From: Hyphomicrobiales bacterium
GTDB taxonomy: Bacteria; Pseudomonadota; Alphaproteobacteria; Rhizobiales; Beijerinckiaceae
DNA length: 7,143 bases
NCBI GenBank assembly: GCA_028290595.1
Contig: JAQGJO010000095.1
Coordinates: 1-7,143, forward strand
Reading direction: 5' to 3'
Shown here: in pieces, positions 1 to 5,605 of the stretch
How the letters are laid out: the number at the start of each line of letters is the position of its first letter
How positions within the stretch are numbered: the stretch's first letter is position 1
Position numbers and translations under genes: made by a program
Notes under the pieces: model-generated
Databases searched by the model: none
What the model saw: the letters and a program-made list of their open reading frames with translations, nothing else
Told to the model about the DNA's origin: nothing

Positions 1-994
1 CCTTCGCTTCGCGTGGCGCCAGCTCCCGCGAGGCTTCCGCAACCACGTCGCGCAGCCATTGGTAGACCGGATCGCGATGGGTGCGCTCGTGCCAGATCAT
101 CGAGAAGTGCAATTTGGGAAGCGCGACAGGCGGCATCAGAATTTGCAGCGACTTCGGCCCGGCATAGCGTTGCGCCAGGCCGCGCGGCACCAGGGCAATC
201 ATGTCAGTTTCGGCGACGACCTCCGGCGCGATCAGAAAATCAGACACCAGCAGGCCGATCTTGATCTCACGGTCGAGCGCGGCGAGTGCGCTCTCGAGGC
301 TGAGCGCATATTGCGGCGTTCCCATCGGCCGTACCGCCACATGGGGAAAGGCGCAAAACTGATCCAGAGACAGGGTGCCGCGAATCTTGGCGTGCTTGCG
401 CCGCGCGATGCAGACGAGCGATTCATCAAACAGGGGGCGAACGCGCAATTCCTGCGGCGGCTGTTCAGAATATCCGATGCCGAGCGCGACGCGCCCCTCC
501 TCGAACCAGCTTTTGAGATAGACCGGACTTGTGGGCCGCGAGACAATGCTTGCAAGCGGCGCTTCGCGCTCAAGCCGCTTGATCAAAGTCGGCAACAGGA
601 TGGAGAAGACATATTCGGTTCCGACCAGTGTGAACGGGCCAGTGGCGGTCGCTGGATCGAACTTCCTGCGGCCGCCGAGCAGGTCGCGGCTCTGGCCGAG
701 AATGGCGCGCACCGGTTCGATCAGTTCCTGCGCGCGCTGGGTGGGAACCATGCCGCGCGGCGTGCGAATGAGCAGCGGATCGTCGAAAATTTCCCGCAGC
801 CGTTTGAGGGCGAGGCTCATGGCGGGCTGGCTCAGATTGACCCGCTCCGCCGCGCGCGAAACGCCGCCTTCCGTATAGAGCGCTTCGAGATAGACCAGGA
901 GATTGAGATCGATCCCGGCGCGGTTGATGCCAATGCCGGCGGCATCGAGCCGCGCGAGCAATGTCTCCTCCCGTTGAATGCCATCCTTGGCCAT
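1..994 (-). CDS. LysR-family transcriptional regulator (NodD/LinR-like), C-terminus cut by window edge
   Basis: This is a DNA-binding regulator that probably responds to a small aromatic or related effector. The frame is open from ATG at 994-992 to the left edge, giving 331 codons and one spare base. LysR proteins usually have 300-330 residues, so only the extreme C-terminus should be missing. The winged helix-turn-helix covers about residues 29-88: it begins IDLNLLVYLEALY, has the recognition part VSRAAERVNLSQPAMSLALKRLR, then DDPLLIRTPRGMVPTQRA. The effector domain starts near residue 119 (GPFTLVGTEYVFSILLP) and has the NodD/LinR style. The ATG gives about 28 residues before the usual LysR start; no ATG or GTG lies nearer the domain, and an in-frame stop (TAA) lies upstream at 1054-1052. 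It is divergent from the dehydrogenase gene at 1207, the classic arrangement for a LysR regulator and its target. Family assignment is firm; target and effector are inferred. Confidence 0.93.
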   Translation of the reverse strand, partial: MAKDGIQREETLLARLDAAGIGINRAGIDLNLLVYLEALYTEGGVSRAAERVNLSQPAMSLALKRLREIFDDPLLIRTPRGMVPTQRAQELIEPVRAILGQSRDLLGGRRKFDPATATGPFTLVGTEYVFSILLPTLIKRLEREAPLASIVSRPTSPVYLKSWFEEGRVALGIGYSEQPPQELRVRPLFDESLVCIARRKHAKIRGTLSLDQFCAFPHVAVRPMGTPQYALSLESALAALDREIKIGLLVSDFLIAPEVVAETDMIALVPRGLAQRYAGPKSLQILMPPVALPKLHFSMIWHERTHRDPVYQWLRDVVAEASRELAPREAK

Positions 995-1102
995 TATGGG
1001 TCCCGTCGGACGCTTGCGCGCAACGCCAATGACCGATTGGAATTGCTTTACTTATAAAGGTTTTCATCAGCCTGTTGTTTTGTCAAATGCTTGCAGGCAG
1101 CC

Positions 1103-1114
1103 GCGATATATCGC
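1103..1114. promoter_or_regulatory. 12-bp perfect palindrome GCGATATATCGC, candidate operator
   Basis: The sequence GCGATATATCGC is its own reverse complement and lies 93 bp upstream of the dehydrogenase start, in the divergent promoter region. Perfect dyads in this place are often regulator-binding sites or overlap a -10 element. The binding protein is not known; the adjacent LysR regulator is the obvious candidate, by inference only. Confidence 0.35.
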
Positions 1115-1118
1115 CGGA

Positions 1119-1135
1119 CTAATAGCCTCTATTAG
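1119..1135. promoter_or_regulatory. 17-bp dyad CTAATAG-CCT-CTATTAG, candidate LysR operator
   Basis: Perfect 7-bp inverted arms are separated by 3 bp. The site can also be read as CTAAT-N7-ATTAG, which has the size and arm spacing of many LysR-family sites, although it does not give an exact T-N11-A match. It starts 4 bp after the palindrome at 1103-1114 and ends 71 bp before the dehydrogenase start codon. Binding by the neighbouring LysR protein is inferred from position and symmetry. Confidence 0.45.
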
Positions 1136-1192
1136 AGTTGCAAATGCGCGGAAGCGGCGGACGCATGCTACCCATCGCGAAAGAGAGCGATC

Positions 1193-1198
1193 AGGGAG
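1193..1198 (+). promoter_or_regulatory. Ribosome binding site deciding the dehydrogenase start
   Basis: AGGGAG lies 8 nt before ATG 1207. It favours this start over the upstream in-frame TTG 1138, ATG 1144 and ATG 1165. Confidence 0.75.
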
Positions 1199-1206
1199 CG
1201 CGGCCA

Positions 1207-2043
1207 ATGGGCAATAAACCAGACCCGCAACTGGACCCGAAAGCAGCCGGCGCACGACGGCTGGAGGGCAAGGTCTGCGTCGTCACCGGCGCCGGACAAG
1301 GCATCGGCCGCGCGACCGCCAGACGACTGGGGGCGGAAGGCGGCAAGATCGTCGTCGCCGAGCGGGTCGAGGCCAGCGCTTCGGCAACGCTGCAGGAATT
1401 GCGCGATCACGGCGTCGAGGCCATCAAGGTGCTTGCTGATGTCAGCAAGATGGATGAGGCGCGCGCGTTGATGCGCCAGAGCGTGGATGCGTTCGGACAG
1501 ATCGACGTGCTGGTGAATGTGGTCGGCGGCACCATCTGGTGGCAGCCCTATCATCTCTACAGCGAGGAGCAGATCCATCTCGAACTCGAGCGCTCGCTGT
1601 TCACGGCGCTGTGGTGCTGCTCGGCGGCGCTGCCGCACATGATCGAACGCAAATCCGGTTCGATCGTCAATCTCTCGTCGTTCGTGACGCGCGGCGGCCT
1701 CTACCGTGTGCCTTATGCGGTCAGCAAAGGCGGCATCGAGGCGCTGACAAAAACGCTCGCCGGCGAATATGGCCGGCACGGCATTCGCGTCAACGCCGTC
1801 TCTCCGGGTGGAGCCGCCGTGCCCGATCGCGTGACGTCGCGATTGATGCTTGCTCCGGGTATCAACGCGGACCCCGCACCGCTGACCGATGCCTATTTTG
1901 CCGAAGCCAGGGGCGACCTGCAGAAGCTGGCCCTGCAGCGCCAGAGCCAGCCAGACGAACAGGCGGCCGCGATTGCCTTTCTCGCCAGTGACGACGCGTC
2001 TTATATTACCGGCCAGATTCTCAACTGCTTCGGCGAGCCGTAA
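1207..2043 (+). CDS. Short-chain dehydrogenase, BenD/XylL-like (cis-dihydrodiol carboxylate dehydrogenase type)
   Basis: This is an NAD(P)-dependent cytoplasmic oxidoreductase of 278 residues, the usual size for classical SDRs. It shows the cofactor motif TGAGQGIG (residues 27-34), ADVS near 77-80, the NNAG-like segment NVVGG (104-108), the active-site serines S157/S158 and the YxxxK pair Y170/K174, followed by GIRVNAVSPGG and a C-terminal DDASYITGQ. The stretch GGTIWWQPYHLYSEEQI..ERSLFTALWCC and the later RVPYAVSKGG closely recall BenD/XylL, which oxidise benzoate 1,2-cis-diol to catechol with loss of CO2. That comparison is from memory, so the exact substrate is uncertain. No benzoate dioxygenase genes are next to it. 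The C-terminus (LNCFGEP) differs from the usual glycine-rich end. It is divergent from a LysR regulator and convergent with the receptor gene. Confidence 0.93.
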   Translation: MGNKPDPQLDPKAAGARRLEGKVCVVTGAGQGIGRATARRLGAEGGKIVVAERVEASASATLQELRDHGVEAIKVLADVSKMDEARALMRQSVDAFGQIDVLVNVVGGTIWWQPYHLYSEEQIHLELERSLFTALWCCSAALPHMIERKSGSIVNLSSFVTRGGLYRVPYAVSKGGIEALTKTLAGEYGRHGIRVNAVSPGGAAVPDRVTSRLMLAPGINADPAPLTDAYFAEARGDLQKLALQRQSQPDEQAAAIAFLASDDASYITGQILNCFGEP

Positions 2044-2053
2044 AGTCAGGGGG

Positions 2054-2093
2054 TGTCATTCCCGTCAAGCGAAGCGCAGAGCGGGAATCCAGG
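2054..2093 (+). repeat. REP-like repeat, unit 1
   Basis: This 40-bp unit begins TGTCATTCCCG and ends AGCGGGAATCCAGG, so its ends are partly inverted with respect to each other (ATTCCCG against CGGGAAT). An inverted copy lies at 2118-2159. The pattern recalls short dispersed palindromic repeats common in Bradyrhizobium-type genomes (established only from memory). It lies 10 bp past the dehydrogenase stop. Confidence 0.7.
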
Positions 2094-2117
2094 CAACGTA
2101 ACGTGCCCCCCTTAGCT

Positions 2118-2159
2118 CCTGGTTTCCCGCTCGCGCCTTTCGGCGCGTCGGGAATGACA
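2118..2159 (-). repeat. REP-like repeat, unit 2 (inverted copy)
   Basis: Read on the minus strand, this 42-bp unit starts with the same TGTCATTCCCG and ends AGCGGGAAACCAGG, matching unit 1 at both ends while the middle differs. Its centre has a perfect 6-bp hairpin, CGCGCC-TTTC-GGCGCG (2132-2147). Together the two units form a head-to-head pair (BIME-like) able to fold as one long hairpin. They fill the convergent gap between the dehydrogenase and receptor genes, where they may end transcription from both sides (inference; no clear T-tract is present). Confidence 0.7.
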
Positions 2160-2174
2160 GTCGCGAGTCAGAAG

Positions 2175-3200
2175 TTACCGCCCTTCAACGATCGCGCTGG
2201 CCCGGCTGACGATTTCCGGACGCGTCGCGACGATGCGCTTCACATAGGCCGAGAGTTCATCGCCCCACATCGGCAAAATTTCCGCGCCACGTTTGTCCGC
2301 GTCGGCGAGAAATGCCTTGTCGGCGATCATATCGGCGAAGGCTTTCTTCAAGATTGCCATCGCCTGTTCATTGGTGTCGGGCGGCGCTGCAAATCCCCGG
2401 CCGATGGTCGAGATGGACGCCAGAAATGTCAGAATCTCCTTCGCATCACCGTCTTGCGCCAGTTCGACGACCGAGGGCACGTCGGGAAACAGCGGATGCC
2501 GGAAATCCGCGTATTGCACCACGACTTTGACCTTGCCGCTGTCGAGCCATTCCTTCAATTGCTCCTTGAACAGTATAGCGGGCGAAACCGTCGCCTGAAT
2601 TTCGCCGCGCTCCATCGCGATGCGTGTGGCGCCGGTGCCTGGATAGCCGCTGACGATTTTCCACTTGGTGCCCACCAGCGCATTCGTCGCGCGGGGCAGA
2701 TCGTTGTGGACGCCGCCAACGCCGACCGCGCCGGTGATGGTTTCCATCTTCATGACGTCGGCGATGGACTTGGCCGGCGCGTCTTTCCAGATCATATGGA
2801 CCGGCACGTTCGGCGCCAGCCGGACGATGTATTTGAAAGTCGTCGCGTCGTAACGGGCACCTGAAATCTTGCGGGCCTGGAAGGTTGCGACATCCTGCGC
2901 GATGACGGCGATCGTCGTGCCGTCCCTGGGCGCAATCGCCTGCAGGTAATTCAGCGACGCGATGCCGGACGCGCCCGGCATATAGGAAATGATAACGGCC
3001 GGATTGCCGGGGATGAAGCGGCCGAGATGCTGACTGGCGAGAAAGCCGTATAATCCATAGCCGCTGTCGATATTGTCCGCCGGCAGAATGATGCGCACCT
3101 GCTTGCCGGCGTAGTACTCGGCGGCCGATGCAGTATCTGTTGCTGCGCAGAGCGCACCAAAGCCCAGCATCGTTACGAAGATTATATTTTTGTGCCCCAT
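2175..3200 (-). CDS. Tripartite tricarboxylate transporter-type (TctC/Bug) periplasmic receptor
   Basis: This 341-residue protein should bind a small carboxylate or similar solute in the periplasm. It has a short N-terminal signal peptide (MGHKNIIFVTMLGFGALCAATDTASA, probable cleavage after ASA near residue 26), then the family start YYAGKQVRIILPA, the segment HLGRFIPGNPAVIISYMPGASGIASLNYL, APRDGTTIAV, and later HPLFPDVPSVVEL. The usual glycine-rich loop after the first strand (like GPGGGYD) is replaced by DNIDSGYG. ATG 3200 is chosen because GGGGGA lies just before it; an upstream in-frame TTG at 3218 has no such support. The gene starts 31 bp after the sulfotransferase-like gene, suggesting co-transcription. 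No TctA/TctB membrane genes are in the window, as is common for orphan Bug receptors. Confidence 0.92.
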   Translation of the reverse strand: MGHKNIIFVTMLGFGALCAATDTASAAEYYAGKQVRIILPADNIDSGYGLYGFLASQHLGRFIPGNPAVIISYMPGASGIASLNYLQAIAPRDGTTIAVIAQDVATFQARKISGARYDATTFKYIVRLAPNVPVHMIWKDAPAKSIADVMKMETITGAVGVGGVHNDLPRATNALVGTKWKIVSGYPGTGATRIAMERGEIQATVSPAILFKEQLKEWLDSGKVKVVVQYADFRHPLFPDVPSVVELAQDGDAKEILTFLASISTIGRGFAAPPDTNEQAMAILKKAFADMIADKAFLADADKRGAEILPMWGDELSAYVKRIVATRPEIVSRASAIVEGR

Positions 3201-3204
3201 GTTT

Positions 3205-3210
3205 TCCCCC
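3205..3210 (-). promoter_or_regulatory. Ribosome binding site of the receptor gene
   Basis: GGGGGA (minus strand) lies 4 nt before ATG 3200. It is part of an 11-bp stretch GTTGGGGGAAA that also occurs upstream of the sulfotransferase-like gene (4523-4533). It decides the start in favour of ATG 3200 over TTG 3218. Confidence 0.6.
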
Positions 3211-3231
3211 AACCCCAAATTGTTCGGCCGT

Positions 3232-4488
3232 TCACTGCGCCAGCGCCGAATGATCGGAGCGAAAAGCTGAATAGGCCATCGGTGATTCCGAGGCCTCGTC
3301 GTTGATCTCGATGTCGAGCACGACTTCTTTATCGGGCGTCACTTCGAGGATGCGGGCATAGCCCCAGCTCCCGACATTCGAGCCGGCTGGAACGCCATCG
3401 CGCAGGCATATGCCGCCGAACGTGAGAATGGTGTTGCCGGTGCGCGGCAGCCGGCGCGCGCCGCCCTGGTAGCAGGCAAACACGCGTGGCGTTACGAACT
3501 CGCCAAACTCCCAGACCTGCCGCACCTTGCGGCCGGCTTCGTCGATTTCAAACTCGACGGCGCGGCTGAAATTCTGCGCCGGCTCCAGCGGCGGCTGGTA
3601 TGCACCGGCGCGGAAATTTCCATTGTCGAAACACAGCACCCGGTTAGGCGCGGGGGCAGAGCAATCGTGCTGATGAAACTGCCATCTGAACGCGCCTTCA
3701 GGCTGCAGCAGATGTTGCGTCCAGGGCGCCGACCATTCGCTGGGATTGCCGAGAATCCAGCGAATCCTGCCGTCTTTGCGGCCAAGTTTGACGATGCAAT
3801 CCTGATGGCGAACGGAGATGACGAGGCAATCGTCCGCAGCGTCATAGGCGACCGCATTGGCGTGCGACCAGTCGTGAGCGCCGGGAAACCCGAGCTTGTG
3901 CCAATAGCTATCCATGGAGCCGCGGGTGATGCGGTAGGGGTCGAGGATGTCGAGAAGCCGGTGCTCGCGCACGAGCTGCCCTGTCTGCGTCACCTCTTTG
4001 ATCACATCGCCGACGATGGATGATTTTTGCCGTGGCGCATTGCGATCCATCGTGCTGGTGGGCCAGCCGTCGTAGTCGCGCTGTTCGGCATCGAGGATGA
4101 GGAGATTGCCGTCCGGCAGAACGTTGACGGTGTGATGAAGCTGATTGATCGGCAGCTCGACGCTGCCGGCGGGCGGCGTCAGGCCGGCCCATTTGTCGCG
4201 CGAATGCCAGATGCGATGGGTGGTTCCGTCGGCGCCGACTTCATAGAGCAACCCTTGAGCGGATTGCGAAAACAGAATGCGACCCGAGGGAAGGCAACGC
4301 AGGTCCTGCGACGTGCCCTGGAATTTTTTGTTCAACACGATCTGGCCATTGCCGCCGACGCCGATCAGCCAGCCATACTGGGCGCGCACGCCCGCACCGC
4401 CGGGGCGCGTGGTGAAATAGATCGTGCCCGGCTCGCGCTTCGACGCCACGCAGGAGTTGAGACGGATGGGAGGGCTTTCAGCCGACAC
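3232..4488 (-). CDS. Arylsulfotransferase (ASST)-family protein, apparently cytoplasmic
   Basis: This 418-residue protein appears to belong to the ASST superfamily, beta-propeller proteins that in the studied enzymes transfer sulfate between phenolic compounds through a histidine. Visible landmarks are the repeat-like blade LHHTVNVLPDGNLLIL (about 117-132), DWSHANAVAYD (206-216), ISVRHQDCIVKLGRKDGRIRWILG (224-247), FHQHD (271-275) and a late blade GNTILTFGG (351-359). The histidines and the arginine in the WSH, VRHQ and HQHD segments resemble the active-site region of ASST, but I cannot align them to E. coli-type residues with certainty. GTG 4488 is chosen because GGGGAGG lies 6 nt upstream; the longer version from GTG 4587 or ATG 4563 adds residues unlike a signal peptide. 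The absence of a signal sequence is unusual, since well-studied ASSTs are periplasmic. The receptor gene follows at 31 bp. Catalytic function is not proven. Confidence 0.87.
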   Translation of the reverse strand: MSAESPPIRLNSCVASKREPGTIYFTTRPGGAGVRAQYGWLIGVGGNGQIVLNKKFQGTSQDLRCLPSGRILFSQSAQGLLYEVGADGTTHRIWHSRDKWAGLTPPAGSVELPINQLHHTVNVLPDGNLLILDAEQRDYDGWPTSTMDRNAPRQKSSIVGDVIKEVTQTGQLVREHRLLDILDPYRITRGSMDSYWHKLGFPGAHDWSHANAVAYDAADDCLVISVRHQDCIVKLGRKDGRIRWILGNPSEWSAPWTQHLLQPEGAFRWQFHQHDCSAPAPNRVLCFDNGNFRAGAYQPPLEPAQNFSRAVEFEIDEAGRKVRQVWEFGEFVTPRVFACYQGGARRLPRTGNTILTFGGICLRDGVPAGSNVGSWGYARILEVTPDKEVVLDIEINDEASESPMAYSAFRSDHSALAQ

Positions 4489-4519
4489 GCGGCGCCTCCC
4501 CGATAGGACGACTGGACAT
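4478..4519 (-). other. Possible 13-codon leader ORF overlapping the ASST-like start
   Basis: ATG 4519 opens a 13-codon frame (MSSRPIGEAPRVG) ending at TGA 4480-4478. It overlaps the GTG start of the ASST-like gene in another reading frame. It is preceded by GTTGGGGGAAA, the same 11 bases that sit before the receptor start, so initiation is plausible. It might couple translation or may be a remnant of an older start. No homology supports it, and chance is possible. Confidence 0.25.
4495..4501 (-). promoter_or_regulatory. Ribosome binding site deciding the ASST-like start
   Basis: GGGGAGG on the minus strand lies 6 nt before GTG 4488, the best-placed initiation signal in this reading frame. 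Confidence 0.65.
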
Positions 4520-4594
4520 TTGTTTCCCCCAACATTTGCGTTCCTTGCAGGGTGGGTTGCCATCCAGGCCAGTTCAAGGGAAAACACCCTGAAA

Positions 4595-4609
4595 TGCCAT
4601 CAGGTGGCA
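4595..4609. promoter_or_regulatory. Dyad TGCCA-TCAGG-TGGCA, candidate IclR operator
   Basis: A 15-bp site with perfect 5-bp inverted arms lies 27 bp before the IclR start codon, in the divergent promoter region. Its size matches the short palindromes bound by IclR-family proteins. Binding is inferred from position and symmetry. Confidence 0.4.
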
Positions 4610-4624
4610 CGCTGGGAAATCGCT

Positions 4625-4630
4625 AGGGAG
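4625..4630 (+). promoter_or_regulatory. Ribosome binding site deciding the IclR start
   Basis: AGGGAG lies 6 nt before GTG 4637. The open frame extends upstream to 4424, but that part is antisense to the ASST-like gene and its promoter and does not resemble an IclR N-terminus. Confidence 0.75.
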
Positions 4631-4636
4631 ACGTCC

Positions 4637-5605
4637 GTGACCGGTCCATTGCAGACGCGCTCCGTCCATCGCGCCCTCGATGTCCTGCAGTTCCTGAGCG
4701 AGAACGGCCCCTCCGGCTTGCACCGGCTGCACATGGGCACTGGACTTTCCAAAAGCACCCTGCGCCGCCTTCTCGCAACCCTGGTCGAGCGCCGCTTCGT
4801 CAGAACCGGCATCAGCGATGCCATGTACCGGTCCAACACCGCCCTGCCGGATCATCCGCGCGCCGGGCTGATCGTGCAGATTGGCCAACTCGTCGAGGTG
4901 GCGCGGCCGCACATGCTGGCGTTGACGACGCAAGCCCGCTGGCCGGTCGATCTGCATATCTACGTGCATGGACGCATGCAGATTCTCGATTCGACCAGAG
5001 GTCTCAGCCCGTTTCCCTCCAGCCAGATACTGAAGCCCGAGACGGAGCTGAACGTGTTCGCCGCCGCCAGCGGATTGGCCTTTCTGGCTGCGCTTGATGA
5101 CGAGCGGGTACTGGCGATCGTCGACGAGCTGAAGAACGATATGTTTTCGTCCCTCGCCCGCTTCGGAATAAAGCCGGCGCGGCTGCTGAAGGACCTCGCG
5201 GACATCAGGCGGCAAGGGTTTGCGACGCGCAGGCTTTCGCAATCGACGCCCGGCGACCGCAATGCCATCGCCGTACCGCTGTTTGAAAAAGAGGCCGCCG
5301 CAGCGCATTTTCAAGCGAAGTGGACACCGGTTCGCGTTAAGAAAATGCGCTCTTTAAATAAACCGGACGCGTCTTTCCGATCCAATGGATCGGAAAACGC
5401 TGTCGGCGCGCTGTCGATGAGCTGGAAGCGAAAGCTGATGACACCGGACGATTTCGCCATCCAGAATCTGGCGGCGCTCAAGCATGCGGCGGATGAAATA
5501 TCGGCGTCGCTGAATGCGACCGAGCAACGTACCGGACCGGCTTCATCAGCTCCGCTGCGAGGCGTGCCAGGACACCATCATGCGCTCGAGCAGGCCAACG
5601 ATTGA
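4637..5605 (+). CDS. IclR-family regulator (MhpR-like) carrying an in-frame palindromic repeat
   Basis: This 322-residue protein should be a DNA-binding regulator of a catabolic or transport operon. The N-terminal winged helix covers about residues 5-66 (TRSVHRALDVLQFL, HMGTGLSKSTLRRLLATLVERRFV), and the effector domain follows from about 78 (LIVQIGQLVEVARPHMLAL, FAAASGLAFLAAL, GDRNAIAVPLF). Usual IclR length is 250-280 residues. The excess has two parts: a roughly 34-residue insert at about 222-255, encoded by a palindromic repeat, which separates AIAVPLFEKE from NAVGALSMSW, normally nearly adjacent; and a tail after residue 292 (NATEQ...ND), most of it antisense to the permease gene. GTG 4637 is chosen for its strong ribosome site. 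The reading frame is intact, but whether the protein still works is unclear. It is divergent from the ASST-like gene and convergent with the ABC operon, so either could be its target. Confidence 0.88.
   Translation: MTGPLQTRSVHRALDVLQFLSENGPSGLHRLHMGTGLSKSTLRRLLATLVERRFVRTGISDAMYRSNTALPDHPRAGLIVQIGQLVEVARPHMLALTTQARWPVDLHIYVHGRMQILDSTRGLSPFPSSQILKPETELNVFAAASGLAFLAALDDERVLAIVDELKNDMFSSLARFGIKPARLLKDLADIRRQGFATRRLSQSTPGDRNAIAVPLFEKEAAAAHFQAKWTPVRVKKMRSLNKPDASFRSNGSENAVGALSMSWKRKLMTPDDFAIQNLAALKHAADEISASLNATEQRTGPASSAPLRGVPGHHHALEQAND
5301..5402. repeat. RIME-like palindromic mosaic element inside the IclR gene
   Basis: This roughly 102-nt element consists of two palindromes. The first has perfect 11-bp arms, AGCGCATTTTC (5302-5312) and GAAAATGCGCT (5341-5351), with inner arms GCGAA/TTCGC (5315-5319, 5331-5335). 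The second is TTTCCGATCC-AAT-GGATCGGAAA (5374-5396), extended by GCGT/ACGC across one bulged C. The outer ends show CAGCG (5301-5305) and CGCTG (5398-5402). The core AAGCGAAGTGGACACCGG and the two-palindrome layout resemble RIME1-type repeats of rhizobia and Bradyrhizobium, which are normally intergenic (from memory). The length is 34 codons, so the host frame is preserved; both other forward frames contain stops here. Exact ends are approximate. Confidence 0.75.

Larger units (their letters stand above)
995..1206. promoter_or_regulatory. Divergent intergenic region between LysR regulator and dehydrogenase
   Basis: This 212-bp gap should hold the promoters of both divergent genes and the binding site of the LysR regulator. 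Its central part (about 1040-1140) is more AT-rich than the flanking genes. It contains two perfect palindromes, listed separately. I could not identify a well-spaced -35/-10 pair with confidence for either direction. No gene is supported here; an in-frame TTG at 1138 would only extend the dehydrogenase with low-similarity sequence. Confidence 0.6.
4489..4636. promoter_or_regulatory. Divergent region between ASST-like gene and IclR regulator
   Basis: This 148-bp gap should carry the promoters of both genes. It contains the dyad TGCCA-N5-TGGCA at 4595-4609 and the GTTGGGGGAAA leader motif on the minus strand. The arrangement suggests that the IclR protein controls itself and the divergent sulfotransferase-like/receptor unit. 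No convincing -35/-10 pair was found. Confidence 0.55.

Noticed and set aside
59..1057. A 332-codon plus-strand open frame
   Set aside because: It is antisense to the LysR gene, has an arginine-rich composition typical of a shadow frame in GC-rich DNA, and shows no recognisable domain.
1051..1086. TTGACA (1086-1081) and TATAAG (1056-1051) as the LysR promoter
   Set aside because: Both boxes are good individually, but they are 24 bp apart instead of about 17, so they are unlikely to work as one promoter.
1138..1206. Longer start (TTG 1138, ATG 1144 or ATG 1165) for the dehydrogenase
   Set aside because: The strong AGGGAG site precedes ATG 1207, the extra residues do not look like SDR sequence, and they would run into the promoter dyad.
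4027..4506. Plus-strand 159-codon frame within the ASST-like gene, and similar long antisense frames elsewhere
   Set aside because: They are shadows of well-supported genes, with no domain, no ribosome site and no sensible context.
4537..4553. Sigma-54-like TGGCAAC...TGCA on the minus strand before the ASST-like gene
   Set aside because: The GG-to-GC spacing is one base too long for a functional site.
4489..4587. Longer start (GTG 4587 or ATG 4563) for the ASST-like gene
   Set aside because: No ribosome site of comparable quality, and the extension is not a signal peptide. It remains possible but less likely than GTG 4488.
4605..4620. Sigma-54 promoter starting TGGCACG on the plus strand before the IclR gene
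   Set aside because: The -24 part matches, but the -12 part reads GAAAT instead of TTGCA, so the required GC is missing.
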